Shown here: piece after piece, positions 38,864 through 51,674 of the stretch
Position numbering within the stretch: position 1 is the first letter of the stretch
How the letters are laid out: each line of letters opens with the position of its first letter
Source: Arenicola marina
Taxonomy: Eukaryota; Annelida; Polychaeta; Arenicolidae
DNA length: 64,000 nt
NCBI GenBank assembly: GCA_964019135.1
Contig: OZ025252.1
Coordinates: 47,032,959-47,096,958, forward strand
Direction of reading: 5' to 3'
Notes under the pieces: model-generated
Databases searched by the model: none
The model's input: the letters and a program-made list of their open reading frames with translations, nothing else
What the model was told of the DNA's origin: nothing
Position numbers and translations under genes: made by a program

Positions 38864-41800
38864 CCGGGCTACCGTACAGACCACTCTTTAGTAACGCTTA
38901 AAATTAATTTTAAGCCAATTACAAGAGGAAAAGGATTGTGGAAGTTTAATACTTCATTGCTGCATGATCCGGTATATGTAACTCTTGTAAAAGAATGTAT
39001 TCGTGATTTAGAACTGCAATATGGTGTAAATCATAATTCGGAAAACTTAGTTGAAGATAAAATTAACGATCAACTATTTTGGGAAATGATAAAATTAGAA
39101 ATAAGGGGGAAAACGATAAGCTATAGTGTGTATAAAAAGAGACAGTATCGAAAGGAGGAAGAAAAAACTGAACAACGCCTTGCGGAATTAGAACGGGACT
39201 CAGAGTACAATCCTACTATTACAGATGAAATAACAACTTTAAAGGATAAACTACAAGAACTTAGACTGCCTCAAGCACGAGGAGCTTTGTTAAGAGCAAG
39301 GGCAAAATACTATGAAGAGGGGGAGAAACCCACTCGATATTTTTGTAGCTTGGAAAAGAAAAACTATATTAGCAAACAAATTAATAGACTTTTAGTAGAC
39401 GGTAAAGAAATTGAAGAACAAGACGAAATTCTTAAGGAACAAATGAAATTTTATAAAAATCTCTATGCAGAGCAGAATAAACACGGAGGCAACTATGAAA
39501 TGTTTCTGAATCCAGGACATATAATACAATTAAATGTCCCTGAGGTTGAAGAATGTGAAGCCTCACTTAATCTTAATGAGTTGTTGCTAGTTCTCAAAAA
39601 TATGAAGAATAATAAATCACCCGGAAATGACGGTTTTTCATGCAGACTTCTATAAGTTTTTTTGGAAAGACTTAGGGCGTTATCTTTTGCGTAGCCTTTT
39701 ATATGCAATAAAATTTAAATCACTATCAGTTACACAAAGTCAGGGTGTAATAACCTGCATTCCGAAAGGTGATAAGAAAAGAGAAATTTTGAAGAATTGG
39801 AGACCAATAACTGTTAAATGCAGATTATAAACTGTTGTCAGGTGTCTTTGCAAGACGTTTAAAAGCCTCACTGTCCAGAGTAATAAGTAAAGATCAAAAA
39901 GGTTTTTTGAAGGGCCGATACATTGGAGAAAATAATCGATTGATTTATGATATCATGCACTATCTTATCCAACAAAATAAAACTGGAACATTGCTTCTTT
40001 TGGATTTCGAAAAGGCCTTTGATACTCTTAGTTGGAAATATATTACTTATGTGCTCCACAGTTATAATTTTGGTAGTCAATTTATACAAAATGTCAATTT
40101 ATTATATAAAGGAGCAAGCTCCTGTGTTATTAATAATGGACACTGCTCACAATATTTTAGTATGGGAAGAGGATGCAGACAGGGAGACCCTCTGTCCCCT
40201 TCTATGTTTATTTTAGCCATAGAACCGCTGGCAATGGCAATAAAAAGTGATCCCGACATTAAGGGCATTGTGATTGGTGGACGGGAGTACAAAATAGGGC
40301 AATATGCCGACGATACTTTTATGTTTCTTGATGATTCGGAAGGTTCCCTCAGAAGAACATTTTATGTGTTAAGGGAGTTTGGAATTTGTTCCGGACTATG
40401 TATAAATGTTGAGAAGACAAAAGGGATCCAACTTGGCTGCAAAGTAAACAGTCCGTGTATAATATGCCCTGATATTGCGATAACCTGGGAAGATGAATTT
40501 AAATTGCTTGGCATAGTATTCTCAACGAAAATGGAACAGATCGAATCTATCAATTATGGAAAAAAACTACAAGAGGTACAGAATATATTGAATGTTTATA
40601 GAAAACGAAAGCTGTCGTTACGTGGAAAAATCACTGTTGTAAAAACTATGGCAATACCTAAGTTAACTGACATCATGTCGGTCTTACCGTCCCCGGGAAA
40701 ATGTGTTATAGACAAATTAAATGGTATGATACGAGATTTTATTTGGAATTCTGGTACGGCCAAAGTGGCTTTAAAGCAATTGGTTCAGTCAGAATCCGAC
40801 AGTGGGCTCAATCTGACTCACATTCCGACTCTCTGCCAGTCGCTAAAGATAACCTGGATCAAGCGGCTTATAACCTCAACTGGGGCATGGCAGGACCTTT
40901 TTGCTGGTACTATATGTAGAAATATAAAGTTATGCTGGGAACTTGACCCGTCTTCCTTGCAGTACTTGTCAAAATCTATCAGTAACCCTTTTTGGCGCGA
41001 TGTATTTGACGCATGGCGGTCATATGCTATACATGCAAAAATGGAAGATGTTAGAAGTTATCCTCTGTGGAATACATATTTCTTGACTGACAAAAATCTT
41101 TCGTCTAGAAAAAATGAATTCATATCTAAAGGTGTTGTTTATTATAATGATGTTATTGATACCAATGGGACGCCACTGGGTTGGCAAGACTTTTGTAATA
41201 TTTATGAAATAAGTATTAACTTTCTAGACTTTTTTTACTCTTATTCACTCAATTCCGAGAGCATGGAAATGTGAAAGTGAGCGACTTGGTACCAAACTTG
41301 TAAGTGTGGTAGCACCAGGGCTATGTGTTTTGTCGAGCAATGACAACGTATGTAACGCAGTATATAAGTTTTTAGTTAAGAAACTGCTATCATCGGGAAA
41401 GCATGAACTTAAATGGTCAGTCTCACTAAATATCAATTTCTCGGAAAACGAATGGAAACAGATTTATTTGCTTGCAAAAACGACAACAGTCGACGAACGG
41501 TTAAGAAGTTTTCAATATAAAGTTATTTGCCAATTTATAACAACCAACGTGTTTTTAAAACGATGTAAAATAAAGAGTGAGGACACCTGTACCTTTTGTA
41601 AAGCCGCGTCTGAGTCAATCGAGCATCTGTTTTACCATTGTCCCATTGTTAGTCAATTTTGGAATTCTTTTGTTAATTGGGTCGAAGGTAACTCAAATAT
41701 AGAGATCAGCTAAAGTTTCTCACTCTCGGTTGTTTTGTTCGGCATAAAGAACTCAGAAAACGACCGTTTATTAAACCATCTTATACTACTGGCTAAGAAA

Positions 41801-42208
41801 TATATTTTTTCGTGCAAGTGTAGAGAGGTTTCTCCTTGTATGCGGGATATCCCAAGATTAATAAAATATTACTATCAAATCGAAAAACATATAGTAGACC
41901 ATAACGAACATTTTAGTAAAACCTTATTTGTAAACAAATGGAATTGTATAATTTCAGCTTTTTGAACTACCTCTGTTTATATACCATTGGCATTTTGAAT
42001 GCTTTCAAAACTACCAGCTCTTGCTTTTTGTATTGTACTTTTCTAGTATTGGATCTTTTTGTAGGGTATCTTTCTTGTATTGTATTCTTCTTGTGTTTGA
42101 TGATCAGATGTATGAAAATGACATTATATCCTTGTATTTTATGTAATGTGACACAAAACTGCTATTTTTGGAAATAAATAATTATAAAAAAAAATAAATA
42201 AATAAAAA
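38864..42208 (+). mobile_element. L1/Tx1-like non-LTR retrotransposon, 5'-truncated
   Basis: Begins within the C-terminal end of the endonuclease (TDHSLVTLKINFKP-like) and runs to an A-rich tail of (AAATA)-like repeats at 42175-42208. RT coding is split: 38936-39655, 39627-39830 and 39835-41274, with the catalytic GQYADDTFMF motif at about 40300-40323, then a C-terminal zinc-binding motif C-x2-C...H...C in 41306-41713. At least three frameshifts or stops make it inactive. It is inserted in CR1 copy B and flanked by an unusually long direct duplication. Confidence 0.88.
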
Positions 42209-42525
42209 ATGTTTGTCAAGGACGATACCACACATGTCAAAACTGTCAACGCACTCTATTTGCGTATTGTTTATAAACAAAGATGGAACATTAACAGATT
42301 TCTGTTGTGTATGAAAGATCATGAAATTGGATTTTGCCGCGTTCAGGGCAAGTTTGTTTGCATAAAGCCACTCACTAATTTTAACCAGTTCGCAATTAAT
42401 TACAAGGCTGGACTCATTAGGGACAGGAGTCATAGTACTTAACAGCGTGGTATCATCTGCATATATAATAAATTTGAAAATATCGCTAGCTGAGGATATA
42501 TCATTTATATAGATAATAAAAAGTA
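42209..42525. repeat. Approximately 317-bp direct duplication, right copy
   Basis: Partner of 38541-38863. Its sequence continues without a break into the rest of CR1 copy B, as expected for a target duplication or a local rearrangement at insertion. Confidence 0.9.
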
Positions 42526-44645
42526 GAGGACCAAGAAAAGACCCTTGGGGAATCCCTGTTGCTATATCAGACATATTTGATTGAGCATTTTCGATTTGAA
42601 CATATTGCTTACGATTCGTCAGGTAACTTTTTAGTACTTCAAGAGAACTACCTGATATCCCACAATGCGATAATTTAGATATAAGGACATTGTGATTTAT
42701 GGTGTCAAACGCCTTAGACAGATCTAAAAATATACTAACAGGAACATGTCCCTTATCCATTAATTGTAATATTCGGTCAACGAGTTCCATCACAGCTAGA
42801 TCTGTTGAATGGTGTTGGTGAAACCCATAATGACTGTTATTTAATAATTTGCTTCGTACGAAATAATCATAAAGCTGGTCGGCGATAACTTTCTCTAGTA
42901 CCTTAGAAAAAGCTGGAAGAATAGATATAGGACGATCATTCTCAATCAAACCTTCATTCCCCTTTTTATAAACTGGTACCACCTTTGCGATATTTAACTT
43001 ATCTGGAAACAAACCGGTTGACAGACACTGATTTATGATTATGGTAAGGGCTCACCTCATATTTTTATTCCTTCAATAATCTTACACTAAGGCTGTCGTG
43101 ACCAGAGCTTGATTCAGGTTTCAGAGCGTCAATTATCTTTTCGTTACAGTCACAGTTAATAGTGTTGAAGTGAAACTTATTAATAGGGGGATCTTTTAAG
43201 TATTTTTTAAATGACATATCGGAATTCTTGCTTAGCTCTTTTACAGTACTTGGACCAATCTCGGAGAAATAGGAGTTTTCAACCAGCCGGCCGTTGATAA
43301 TGAATTTATCAGGAAATTGTTTTTTACTTTTGCATTTACTTAAGATATCTTTAATAGCATTTCAGGTTTGTTTCATATCACCTTTGCATTAATCAAAGCA
43401 CAATTGGAAGTACTGTTTCTTGGCGAGGCTAATGCTTCGCCTAATTATTCTGTTATAAGTGCGTAAATTCTTTTTTTTCCTGTCATATTCAAATGAGTCA
43501 GGCGGGGTGGCTTTGAGTTGCCAGTAGAGTTTGTCCCGATTGGAAATAGATTTCAATATACCGTTTGTAATCCACATGGACTTTTTATGCTTGTGCTTAC
43601 GAAATCTACTCAATTTTAATGGGAGACATTTATGTTTAGCTTTTAAGAGCCATGTTTCCAGAACATCATAGTTACCATTTGGGTTGGCAAGTGGGCCCAT
43701 GTCCATATGATTACACACATCGACAGATTGCAATTCCTCTATAAATCGTGCTTTTGAATCATTGTCAAGTGTTACCAATTTTGGCTGCGTAACTTTCACC
43801 TGATTATACTTAAACGACATAAAATATGGCATATGATCTGAGAGTACCGTGACAATGATACCAGCCTTCGAGTGCAACATCTTTGGAGAAAGCTTGCTTG
43901 TCAATCAACGTAGCTCTATATCTCGATAATCTTGTGGGGAATGTGATTTTGGGAATAAAGCTGCGCGCCATTACAGTGTCAAGAAAGTCGCTGATCCCTG
44001 TTTTCTCATTAATCCTGAGAAGGTCGATGTTAAAATCACCAGCTATTATCACTTCCCCATTGAGATTATCCAGATGACAGAGAACTCCTTTAAATTCTTC
44101 AGTAAACGTGTGATAATTTGCTACCAATTCACAAGGGGGTCTATATATATTACCAATTATAACGCTCTTTTTCATAAAATCACAAGATACCTCAATAAAT
44201 TGACATTCCCATGCAGATATTGTATCATGAGGGAATAAATATTTGTAGGTATAGTCATCTCGCAGATAAATTAATAGACCACCATGTTCACTACAAATTG
44301 TACCTTGTGACAATGTGCGAACCCCGCTTAGCTGAAATTGAGATAGATCGGAGTCTGCAGAGAGCCAACTTTCCTGAATTCATATTGCGCTTATTTCAAC
44401 ACCTGTATGACACAATTCTTCCACAAATATTTTGAGTTCGTCAAATTTGGCCGACAGCGACCCACAATTCAAACTAATAACAACACAAGTATCGGTACCA
44501 GCCATTTGCTTTGCCGATTCTTCATTATCAAAATAAGGAGACGGCTGGATAAATTCTGGTTCTCTAATTTCACTGTCCACTATGTCGCCTTATTGCGTAA
44601 TATTTAAAATTTCTGTTAACGAATTTCTGCAAGAACCCCCATATA
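42526..44645 (-). mobile_element. CR1-like LINE copy B, 5' half (endonuclease and RT)
   Basis: Minus-strand segments: RT with IFLDLSKAFDTINH, GIPQGSFLGPLLF and YADDTTLLS (42182-43012, including the duplicated stretch); a linker at 43389-43904; and an APE-type endonuclease (GNIYRPP, IIAGDFNIDLL) in 43810-44580. A stop codon replaces a Cys codon in the endonuclease near 44380; copy C has the Cys. The 5' end of homology with copy C is near 44645. Decayed, not active. Confidence 0.88.
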
Positions 44646-45970
44646 ATCTCAGAGTGCCTTCTTCTATATTGTTATAGCTTACGCCTGACATAACTTCTCG
44701 TTGATAACATTAATATGAGCCATGATGTTGTTGTTGTACTCGTGGTGTACAATAGAATAGATAAAGTGATACCTAACAGACAATAACACAAGGTAAACCA
44801 AAGGCTAGAAACAAAACATAACTTATACACAGTATCTCGCGTGTTAGTGCCCAGGTCTCTGGGCAATTTAACGCGAAGATCCAAAACGTGACGGACAGTT
44901 TGAAGTGTTAAATGACATTAAATCAAAGCGCTACCAAGTACAAATTAACACCGAGCGGAACTACGATTTCAGTACTAAACGCGCACCTGCGTCACCGTCA
45001 CAAAACATGAGTTAAAGTCTCATTGGAAAACGTGACACGTGAACGACTCATGACTGCTGGTTACCTCAACGCAATTACCTCACACCTTAGCCATTAGCCG
45101 CGGTCAAGACCACGAGGGCTAAGGCAGTAAACAGCTCACACGCTCAATTTGTGGGGCGCGCAGCAGGCTATCCAGGCCACACACTGCTGAATTAATCAGA
45201 GCAAGCCTCCCGTGGTGGGACATGGCCGAGATCGAGAGAAACAGACGGTTGTTCACAATTTATGTAATACGAACACTTCGCTGCAATTGAAACACTCGTG
45301 AGACCGGTTTACTGCACTTGGCCTACATTTAACCTATACCTCAAGGGTTTCATGCAAGGTGATTCAATACCACTAGCAATGTTGCGTTTGGACACTTGTG
45401 TCACAAGACTTAGTGGCTTGTTAATTACACATTCAAGGAAATACATCAAGGTCAGTCAAAACTGGTCGACATATTGACTCAGGACAGAAAAAACATTCGG
45501 CCACATTATTAACTCTCTGGCAAGTGAGTCGGGGCCTAGATTGGTGAGCTTACAGGGAAACCGTCGTACAGCATACGGTATTGACGACTAGAATGGAAAC
45601 AAATGTATAATAATTAAATAAATAAATAATGTCTCCAAACACTAGCAGTTCCAAAACAAGAAGAGAAACAAACTCTCGGTTCCGTACACATTACCACAAG
45701 CCACACGTTTCAATTCTTCATAAAAATAGAAGATCGCAGTGCATTGAAAGGGCATAGAGGCGAGGGTTGGAGCAGAGGGGGCGAGCCAGCGTAGCTTTAT
45801 GTTAAGGGTGGAGGGGGGCGGGGGTAGATACCATACTTCTTTGAATTTTGCATACCATTCGCCATCGCGCCTTTGTACGTTCACACTAAACGTTTGCATA
45901 ATTACAACTTGGGATTATTATATAACAGTATAACCGTCCACAATGCATGTATAGATATATAGGAATACCT
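44646..45970. other. No gene seen
   Basis: Intergenic. Contains G- and C-rich patches (45775-45830) and an (ATAA) patch (45610-45630). Confidence 0.5.
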
Positions 45971-45973
45971 GCC

Positions 45974-46302
45974 TCACACCAGTGTCTCTATTGCTGACTC
46001 GATGAGCCGGAAGCCGTCTTGTCCCAGCTGAGCTTCACGGCCGGACACCGTCAGGAATATAGCCCTGTTGTCCAGGTTTTGACGTCTCATCAAGTAACGA
46101 ACGTGTCGCCCAGCTCCGTGCGCGCCATCGTCCTGCCAGCCTTCAATCCATTTGTCTGGTGCGTGTTGATCGCTGAACCGGAATACAGCAATCACATGGC
46201 ACGCCTCTTGTCGTCGGGATCCAGCAGCAGAGATGTGTAGGCCTTCCGGACGTCCCCGATGCTCTTAGTTGCCACCTGTGCGGGAGTGATGGAAGCACCC
46301 AT
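45974..46302 (-). pseudogene. Unrecognised small protein ORF with one frameshift
   Basis: ATG at 46302 opens MGASITPAQVATKSIGDVRK and runs to DPDDKRRA before a TGA. Shifting one frame there continues as VIAVFRFSDQHAPDKWIEGW to a stop at 45974, so the two parts together would be about 110 residues with balanced, protein-like composition. The N-terminus M-G-A-S-I-T fits an N-myristoylation signal. I do not recognise the family. It could be a pseudogene, a two-exon gene whose intron I cannot place, or a sequence error. Confidence 0.4.
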
Positions 46303-46334
46303 GGAGGAGACCGTACGACCCTGCTTGCAACTGA

Positions 46335-47210
46335 CTGATTAATTACCTGCGTAATTAATGCATTATCCAGGGACCTGAGTAATCCAAGCTTCAATCACCC
46401 AAAGACCTGCATAAGTCAGACGTCAACCTTGTATGGACCTGCACAACTGATGCCCTAATCGTCCAGGGGCCCGCACAATTCCGGCTCCAATCATCCATGG
46501 ACCTCAATAATTCAAGCTTCAGTCATTCAAAGACCTGCATAATTCAGGCCTTGATCATTATGGGATCTGCATAATTCATGCATCAAGCATCCAGGGACCT
46601 GCATATAATTCAGGCATTAATCATTCAGGATCTGCATAATTCTGACCAAGCATCCCGGGCTCTGCATAATTTAGGCTACAGTCATTCACGAATCTGCATA
46701 GGCCTTAATGATCGAGGGATCTGCATAATTCAGATTTCAATCAACCATGCACCAGTTATGCATCACTCCAAGGACCTGCTTAATTCAGGCATTAATCATC
46801 ATGGGATCTGCATAATTCTAGCTTTCAATCATCCACGAATCTGCACAATTCATGCATTAATCACCCAAGGACCGGCATAGTTCGGGCTTTAATCATCAAG
46901 GGATCTGCACAATGCAGGATTCAATCACCCATGGCTCTGCAAAAGTCATGTATCAATCATAATTCAGGCATTAATCATCCAGAATCTGCACAATTCTGAC
47001 TTCAGCCATCAAACGATATACACAATTGAGGCATCAATCCTCTCGGGACCTGCATAATTCAGGCTTTAATCATCCAGGGATCTACATAATTCAGAATTCC
47101 ATTATCCAAAGACTGGCCCAATTCAGGCTTCAATCATCCAGTGATTTGCATAATTCAGGTTTCAATCATTCGGTGATTTGCATAACTCAGGCTTCAATCA
47201 TCTATTGACT
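46335..47210. repeat. About 32-bp minisatellite array
   Basis: Around 25 diverged units close to tcaatcatccagggatctgc followed by ataattcaggc. One unit of the same sequence occurs at 37560-37592, in the 3'UTR of the receptor gene. Confidence 0.85.
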
Positions 47211-47215
47211 TGCAA

Positions 47216-48770
47216 CTGCTGTGAGTGTTGTAAACATCGTAGAGAAATTACCATGACGTACAGATTACAAGTGGGCATATGTACATATGTCAATTGCGAT
47301 CATTGTAATATACTTTGCAGTGATTACAGGGTATGTACATCCGTTCCCCACAAATTGAAGGAAATCTCGGACATGACGGCTGCACATAGACTGAATACGT
47401 ATTATAGGTATAACAGATATAAAGGTCACGAGATATAGAAAAGTGATCAAATATAAAATGCATGCTTGAACTGCGACTGGGCATGGACCAATGCTGATTG
47501 TACTGGAACAAGATCCGAACTGAAGTGATATCAAAATGAAGTTTTGTTCATTGGATTTAATGCATACGGTACGGCTTATAAGGTATGGCATTTCATGCCC
47601 CTCACCAGTCTCTCTACAAATGCCTTGACTTGTTGTCGGCCGATTATCGGGTTCTTGCGAAACGTTTATTTCGAATTTGAACAGTTTTTATTCAACCAAT
47701 GAAACGCTCTTATCGGGCATAATAAGGTTTCATTTATCTCGCTCACAGCTGATTGCAGAAACACTTCATCAGATAACATTGATCAGATGCAGGTAATTTT
47801 TTTTTTTAAAGACACAAGTAACGTAAATTAGCATCCACCAAATGACGAAACGTGTTTCTAGTTACCTCCCATTCGGGATTGTATTGCACATGAATAGTGA
47901 ATAAATTCAAAATAATCGTTAATAAGGAATCGTTTTTTCTTACCTTGCGGTGGCGGGAATTCAACAATGAAATAAGCTCGAAAACACGTTGTGTTGTACG
48001 CGGAATGTGACATCTGACATTATTGAAAGGCTTCGTGCATGTTGCGACATGGTACCATAATCTGCACCTAGCTAATGTAGATCGCCAAAGTATATTGGAC
48101 GTCTACTACGTATCTACTTTACACTTAAGCGGCAATCACTGAAAATGCTGCTGACAAGATTCTGAAGAGAAATTGTTTAATCAATTTGCCAGTTTAATTA
48201 TCGGGTTAGTCTGTCGGGAGTGCACAGGAGAAAATACATGACATGTAACTAGTGTACCTAGGAATACATGAATAACAAACATACCTGCAATAGATCCATT
48301 AGATACTTGCTACATTCCGATGAAATCATAAACACTTGGCAGTTTTGGCCTATATCGAGACTGATTAAAGATTAGCATTATGGACTCACTGCAGATCAAA
48401 GACCCATCAACATATTTGCCTGCGTATTAAAGAAATATTTCGGTACATTAAAAAAGAATTATTCGTGCAAAAAGCCTTAGCAATTGATTATCTTCCGTTT
48501 CTAGAGAGGAGATAAGGATATTAGAAGATGGTTCTGGGGTATCCGTTTTTTTTCATTTATTATTTATTTTTCGCAATTTATTGTGATACCAAATATAACC
48601 TTTGCATTCTTTAATATATAAAACATTGACATACAACAAATATATAAAACATACCACTAGGCATAATATGTATTTTACACCGAACACATAGCGCATAGCA
48701 TGACTCGAATAACATGCCATACAAAAGAGTTAAAGCATCCCGAATAAGCCTCAGCAGGAATGCCTTACTA
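47216..48770. other. No gene seen
   Basis: AT-rich intergenic sequence. Spurious short frames only. Confidence 0.5.
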
Positions 48771-48779
48771 AAAAAATCA

Positions 48780-50155
48780 ATACACGTCGGGAGCCACGTG
48801 TATTGTCCGATATATCTTATTTGACCCCAGACATATTGAGAACCACGTGTCTAGACTGTGAGAAACATTTTCTTACTCAACAACAATGAGTCACCTCTAC
48901 AAGTTAAAATATAGTACTAGCACATTGAGAGTCACATGTCCCGGCAGACATGTCTCACTAAACGATAACACATTGGGAGACCCATGTCTTGGCAAACGGC
49001 AATCTCACTCAACAAGAAACGCACGTTGAGAGCCACATGTCTTGGCTCGCTTGTCTTACTCAACCATAAACACGCATTGAGAACCACGTGTCTCGACTGA
49101 CATGCCTTGGGATGCTCGTCAATCCCACATGAATCCCTTTGTCATTAAGTATATATAGCATATATATTAATTATATCATTGCAATATTTCCTTTACATTG
49201 AATCCCACATCTAAGAATGCATCCGCTTCGAAAATTAAACACATTAAGAGCTATGTATCTCAGCTGACATATCTTAGTTGGCCAAGTATTCAGGGCCACG
49301 TATCTCACTCAACGATAAAGATGCATTGTGTTGTGTGTCTCAGGTGACATATCGTACTGCAATGTACAAACTATTGAGATCATCATGTATCGGCCGGCGT
49401 GTCTCAATGAACAATAAACACACATTAAGAGCCACGTGTCTCGGCTGGCGTGTCTCAATGAGCAATAAACACACATCGAGAGCCACGTGGCTCGGCTGGC
49501 GTGTCTCAATGAACAATAAACACACATTGAGAGCCACGTGGCTCGGCTGGCGTCCCTAACTAAACAATAAACACACATCAAGAGCCACGTGGCTCGGCTG
49601 GCGTGTCTCAATGAACAATAAACACACATTGAGAGCCACGTGGCTCGGCTGGCGTCTCTCACTCAACAATAAACACACATCGAGAGCCACGTGGCTCGGC
49701 TGGCGTGTCTCAATAAACAATAAACACACATTGAGAGCCACGTGGCTCGGCTGGCGTCCCTAACTAAACAATAAACACACATCGAGAGCCACGTGGCTCG
49801 GCTGGCGTGTCTCAATGAACAATAAACACACATTGAGAGCCACGTGGCTCGGCTGGCGTCCCTAACTAAACAATAAACACACATCGAGAGCCACGTGGCT
49901 CGGCTGGCGTGTCTCAATGAACAATAAACACACATTGAGAGCCACGTGGCTCGGCTGGCGTCCCTAACTAAACAATAAACACACATCGAGAGCCACGTGG
50001 CTCGGCTGGCGTGTCTCAATGAACAATAAACACACATTGAGAGCCACGTGGCTCGGCTGGCGTCTCTCACTCAACAATAAACACACATCGAGAGCCACGT
50101 GGCTCGGCTGGCGTCTCTCACTCAACAATAAACACACATCGATAGCCACGTGTCT
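48780..50155. repeat. 51-bp minisatellite with 102-bp higher-order unit
   Basis: From about 49390 the unit agccacgtggctcggctggc (51 bp in all) repeats with exact spacing, for example at 49481 and 49532. Alternate units differ (gtgtctcaatgaac against cgtccctaactaaac), giving a 102-bp dimer. Left of 49390 the same motif persists in decayed form to about 48780. Since 51 is divisible by three, all frames look open, which is an artefact. Confidence 0.9.
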
Positions 50156-50209
50156 CGCGCAACATGCCTTGTGTCGCGCGTCACAATCTTTATTGACCCC
50201 CTTCGTCCT

Positions 50210-50621
50210 TTAGTTCGTATTCATTTCATTGCGGTTGGAGCTGTAAAGTAGCCGATTGCCCTGCAGTCCCTGACCACTTCGCCGCTTCCAGCCTCGGTGC
50301 TCTCTCTGTAAGCGAATGTAGTCGACTTGTTCCGCTCCCGCGTATCAACGTCCTTCTCAGAGTGCATGCTTCCATCCAAGCTGTGATCAGAAGGCGGGGC
50401 CGGCAGTACGACCCAGTCATCCGTGTTGGAGGGAGACTGTGTCCCAACACGCCCAGCCGGTCCTTGTTCCTCTTCCTCCTGTTCCCGACCACCACCACGG
50501 CCGCGATGATGGCGATGACCAAGATGGCGGCCGCTGCCACAGGCACACCGATCACCAAGCCAAGCTTGCTAGGATATTCCAAGTATCCCATGGTGTAGTT
50601 AACCGGCTGCGCAATGCGCAG
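50210..50621 (-). pseudogene. Paralogue of the receptor terminal exon (TM and tail), frameshifted
   Basis: After a ttattgtag acceptor the minus strand encodes VNYTMGYLEYPSKLGLVIG, then a hydrophobic helix and NRRKRNKDR. This matches exon 25 of the receptor ([10 protein letters not shown], helix, RKKKVAQRK). The tail landmarks are present but in other frames: DWVVLPAP at 50394-50418 and VDYIRLQRE near 50300-50326. Two frameshifts relative to exon 25 are therefore needed. No upstream IPT or EGF exon of this paralogue is visible on the minus strand to the right, so it is a detached, probably dead exon. Confidence 0.75.
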
Positions 50622-51204
50622 CTACAATAATCGAAATGAAATGAGTGTCAATGATCTGATAGACATAGGTTAATTATGCCAGCAATATCTCAATACATTA
50701 ATAAAAGTTCAATGGTGAACGAGTGTGCTAATGACCGCAGAATGAAAGAGTTGATATAATATAATTATCCAAAAAGTTACATTTGGAACAAGCGTTAATC
50801 GAAATAAGCATATCACTATTGTTATTGTCGACCCGTGGTGTGTCGCTGTCGGCCCTTGGTGTGTCACTGTCGGCCTGCCTTATGCTACATTTTAGATCTT
50901 CTCTTACACTTGCTGTCTGACACATTACAGATCGATGACATCGAATCCTCGATTTTTTAATGGTATGCGAGAAAGGTACATATCCTGTCGACTTGCAGAG
51001 TCGCAGTCACATGCCGTCCTTGGCAGTCAAGGTCACGCAGGATCCAAGTGAGGCACCAAACAATGGAGGCCTTTAATACGTTACAATATACGGAAATGTG
51101 TAACATTCGAATCCGACTAGCCGCACCTTCCCATTGACTTGAAATTACCTTATGCCAAAGATTGTCATACAAATTATGCCCATGCATGTTAGCTGGTGTT
51201 GCAG
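50622..51204. other. No gene seen
   Basis: No supported feature; a short triplicated phrase (cgacccgtggtgtgtcgctg and variants) lies at 50828-50875. Confidence 0.45.
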
Positions 51205-51297
51205 ACGGACCGTGTGGCAGCATGCCATGCATGAACGGTGGTAGCTGTATCCCATGGAGCGACGAGTTTACATGCTGCTGCACTAGTGCGTTCACGG
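51205..51297 (+). pseudogene. Isolated EGF-like exon fragment
   Basis: After a gttgcag acceptor, in phase 1, the frame reads DGPCGSMPCMNGGSCIPWSD followed by EFTCCC: the first five EGF cysteines. The closing G-x-x-C part is absent. It lies on the opposite strand from the nearby receptor-like exon, so the two are not one gene in the present arrangement. Confidence 0.5.
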
Positions 51298-51674
51298 TAG
51301 ATGCTGCCAGGAATATATTAAGTACTGCCATCGTAATAACCTATAGCTCCAGGCGTCAGCAGACCCGGCAATGGCCAATGGTTTTAATTATACCATTGGT
51401 AAAACAAGTTACGTGTCATGAAAAAAGCAACCACAGCGGTGATGTCACCGCTTGGGTTGAGTTTAGCAGTGAGTTAGTCAGTAAGCGGGGTTGCGGGAGG
51501 ACGGGTTTCTGGCTAGTAAGCTAGGAGGGGAGTAGATCTTTATTAATCGGATACACCGCCCTGCGGAGCAAGGGGCTGTCAAACAGTTAACAAACTTCTG
51601 TCAGATAAGTTACAAACTGTTTAACGGAGTTGGTAACTTGTTTTAATTCAGTTTAAGGGTTTTAATAAATCGTC

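Noticed and set aside
48780..50155. CRISPR-like array of regular repeats
   Set aside because: Units are directly adjacent with no unique spacers, and the genome is animal; it is a minisatellite.
49309..50213. Long open frames on both strands in the 51-bp array
   Set aside because: Repeat period is 17 codons, so open frames in all phases are expected by construction.
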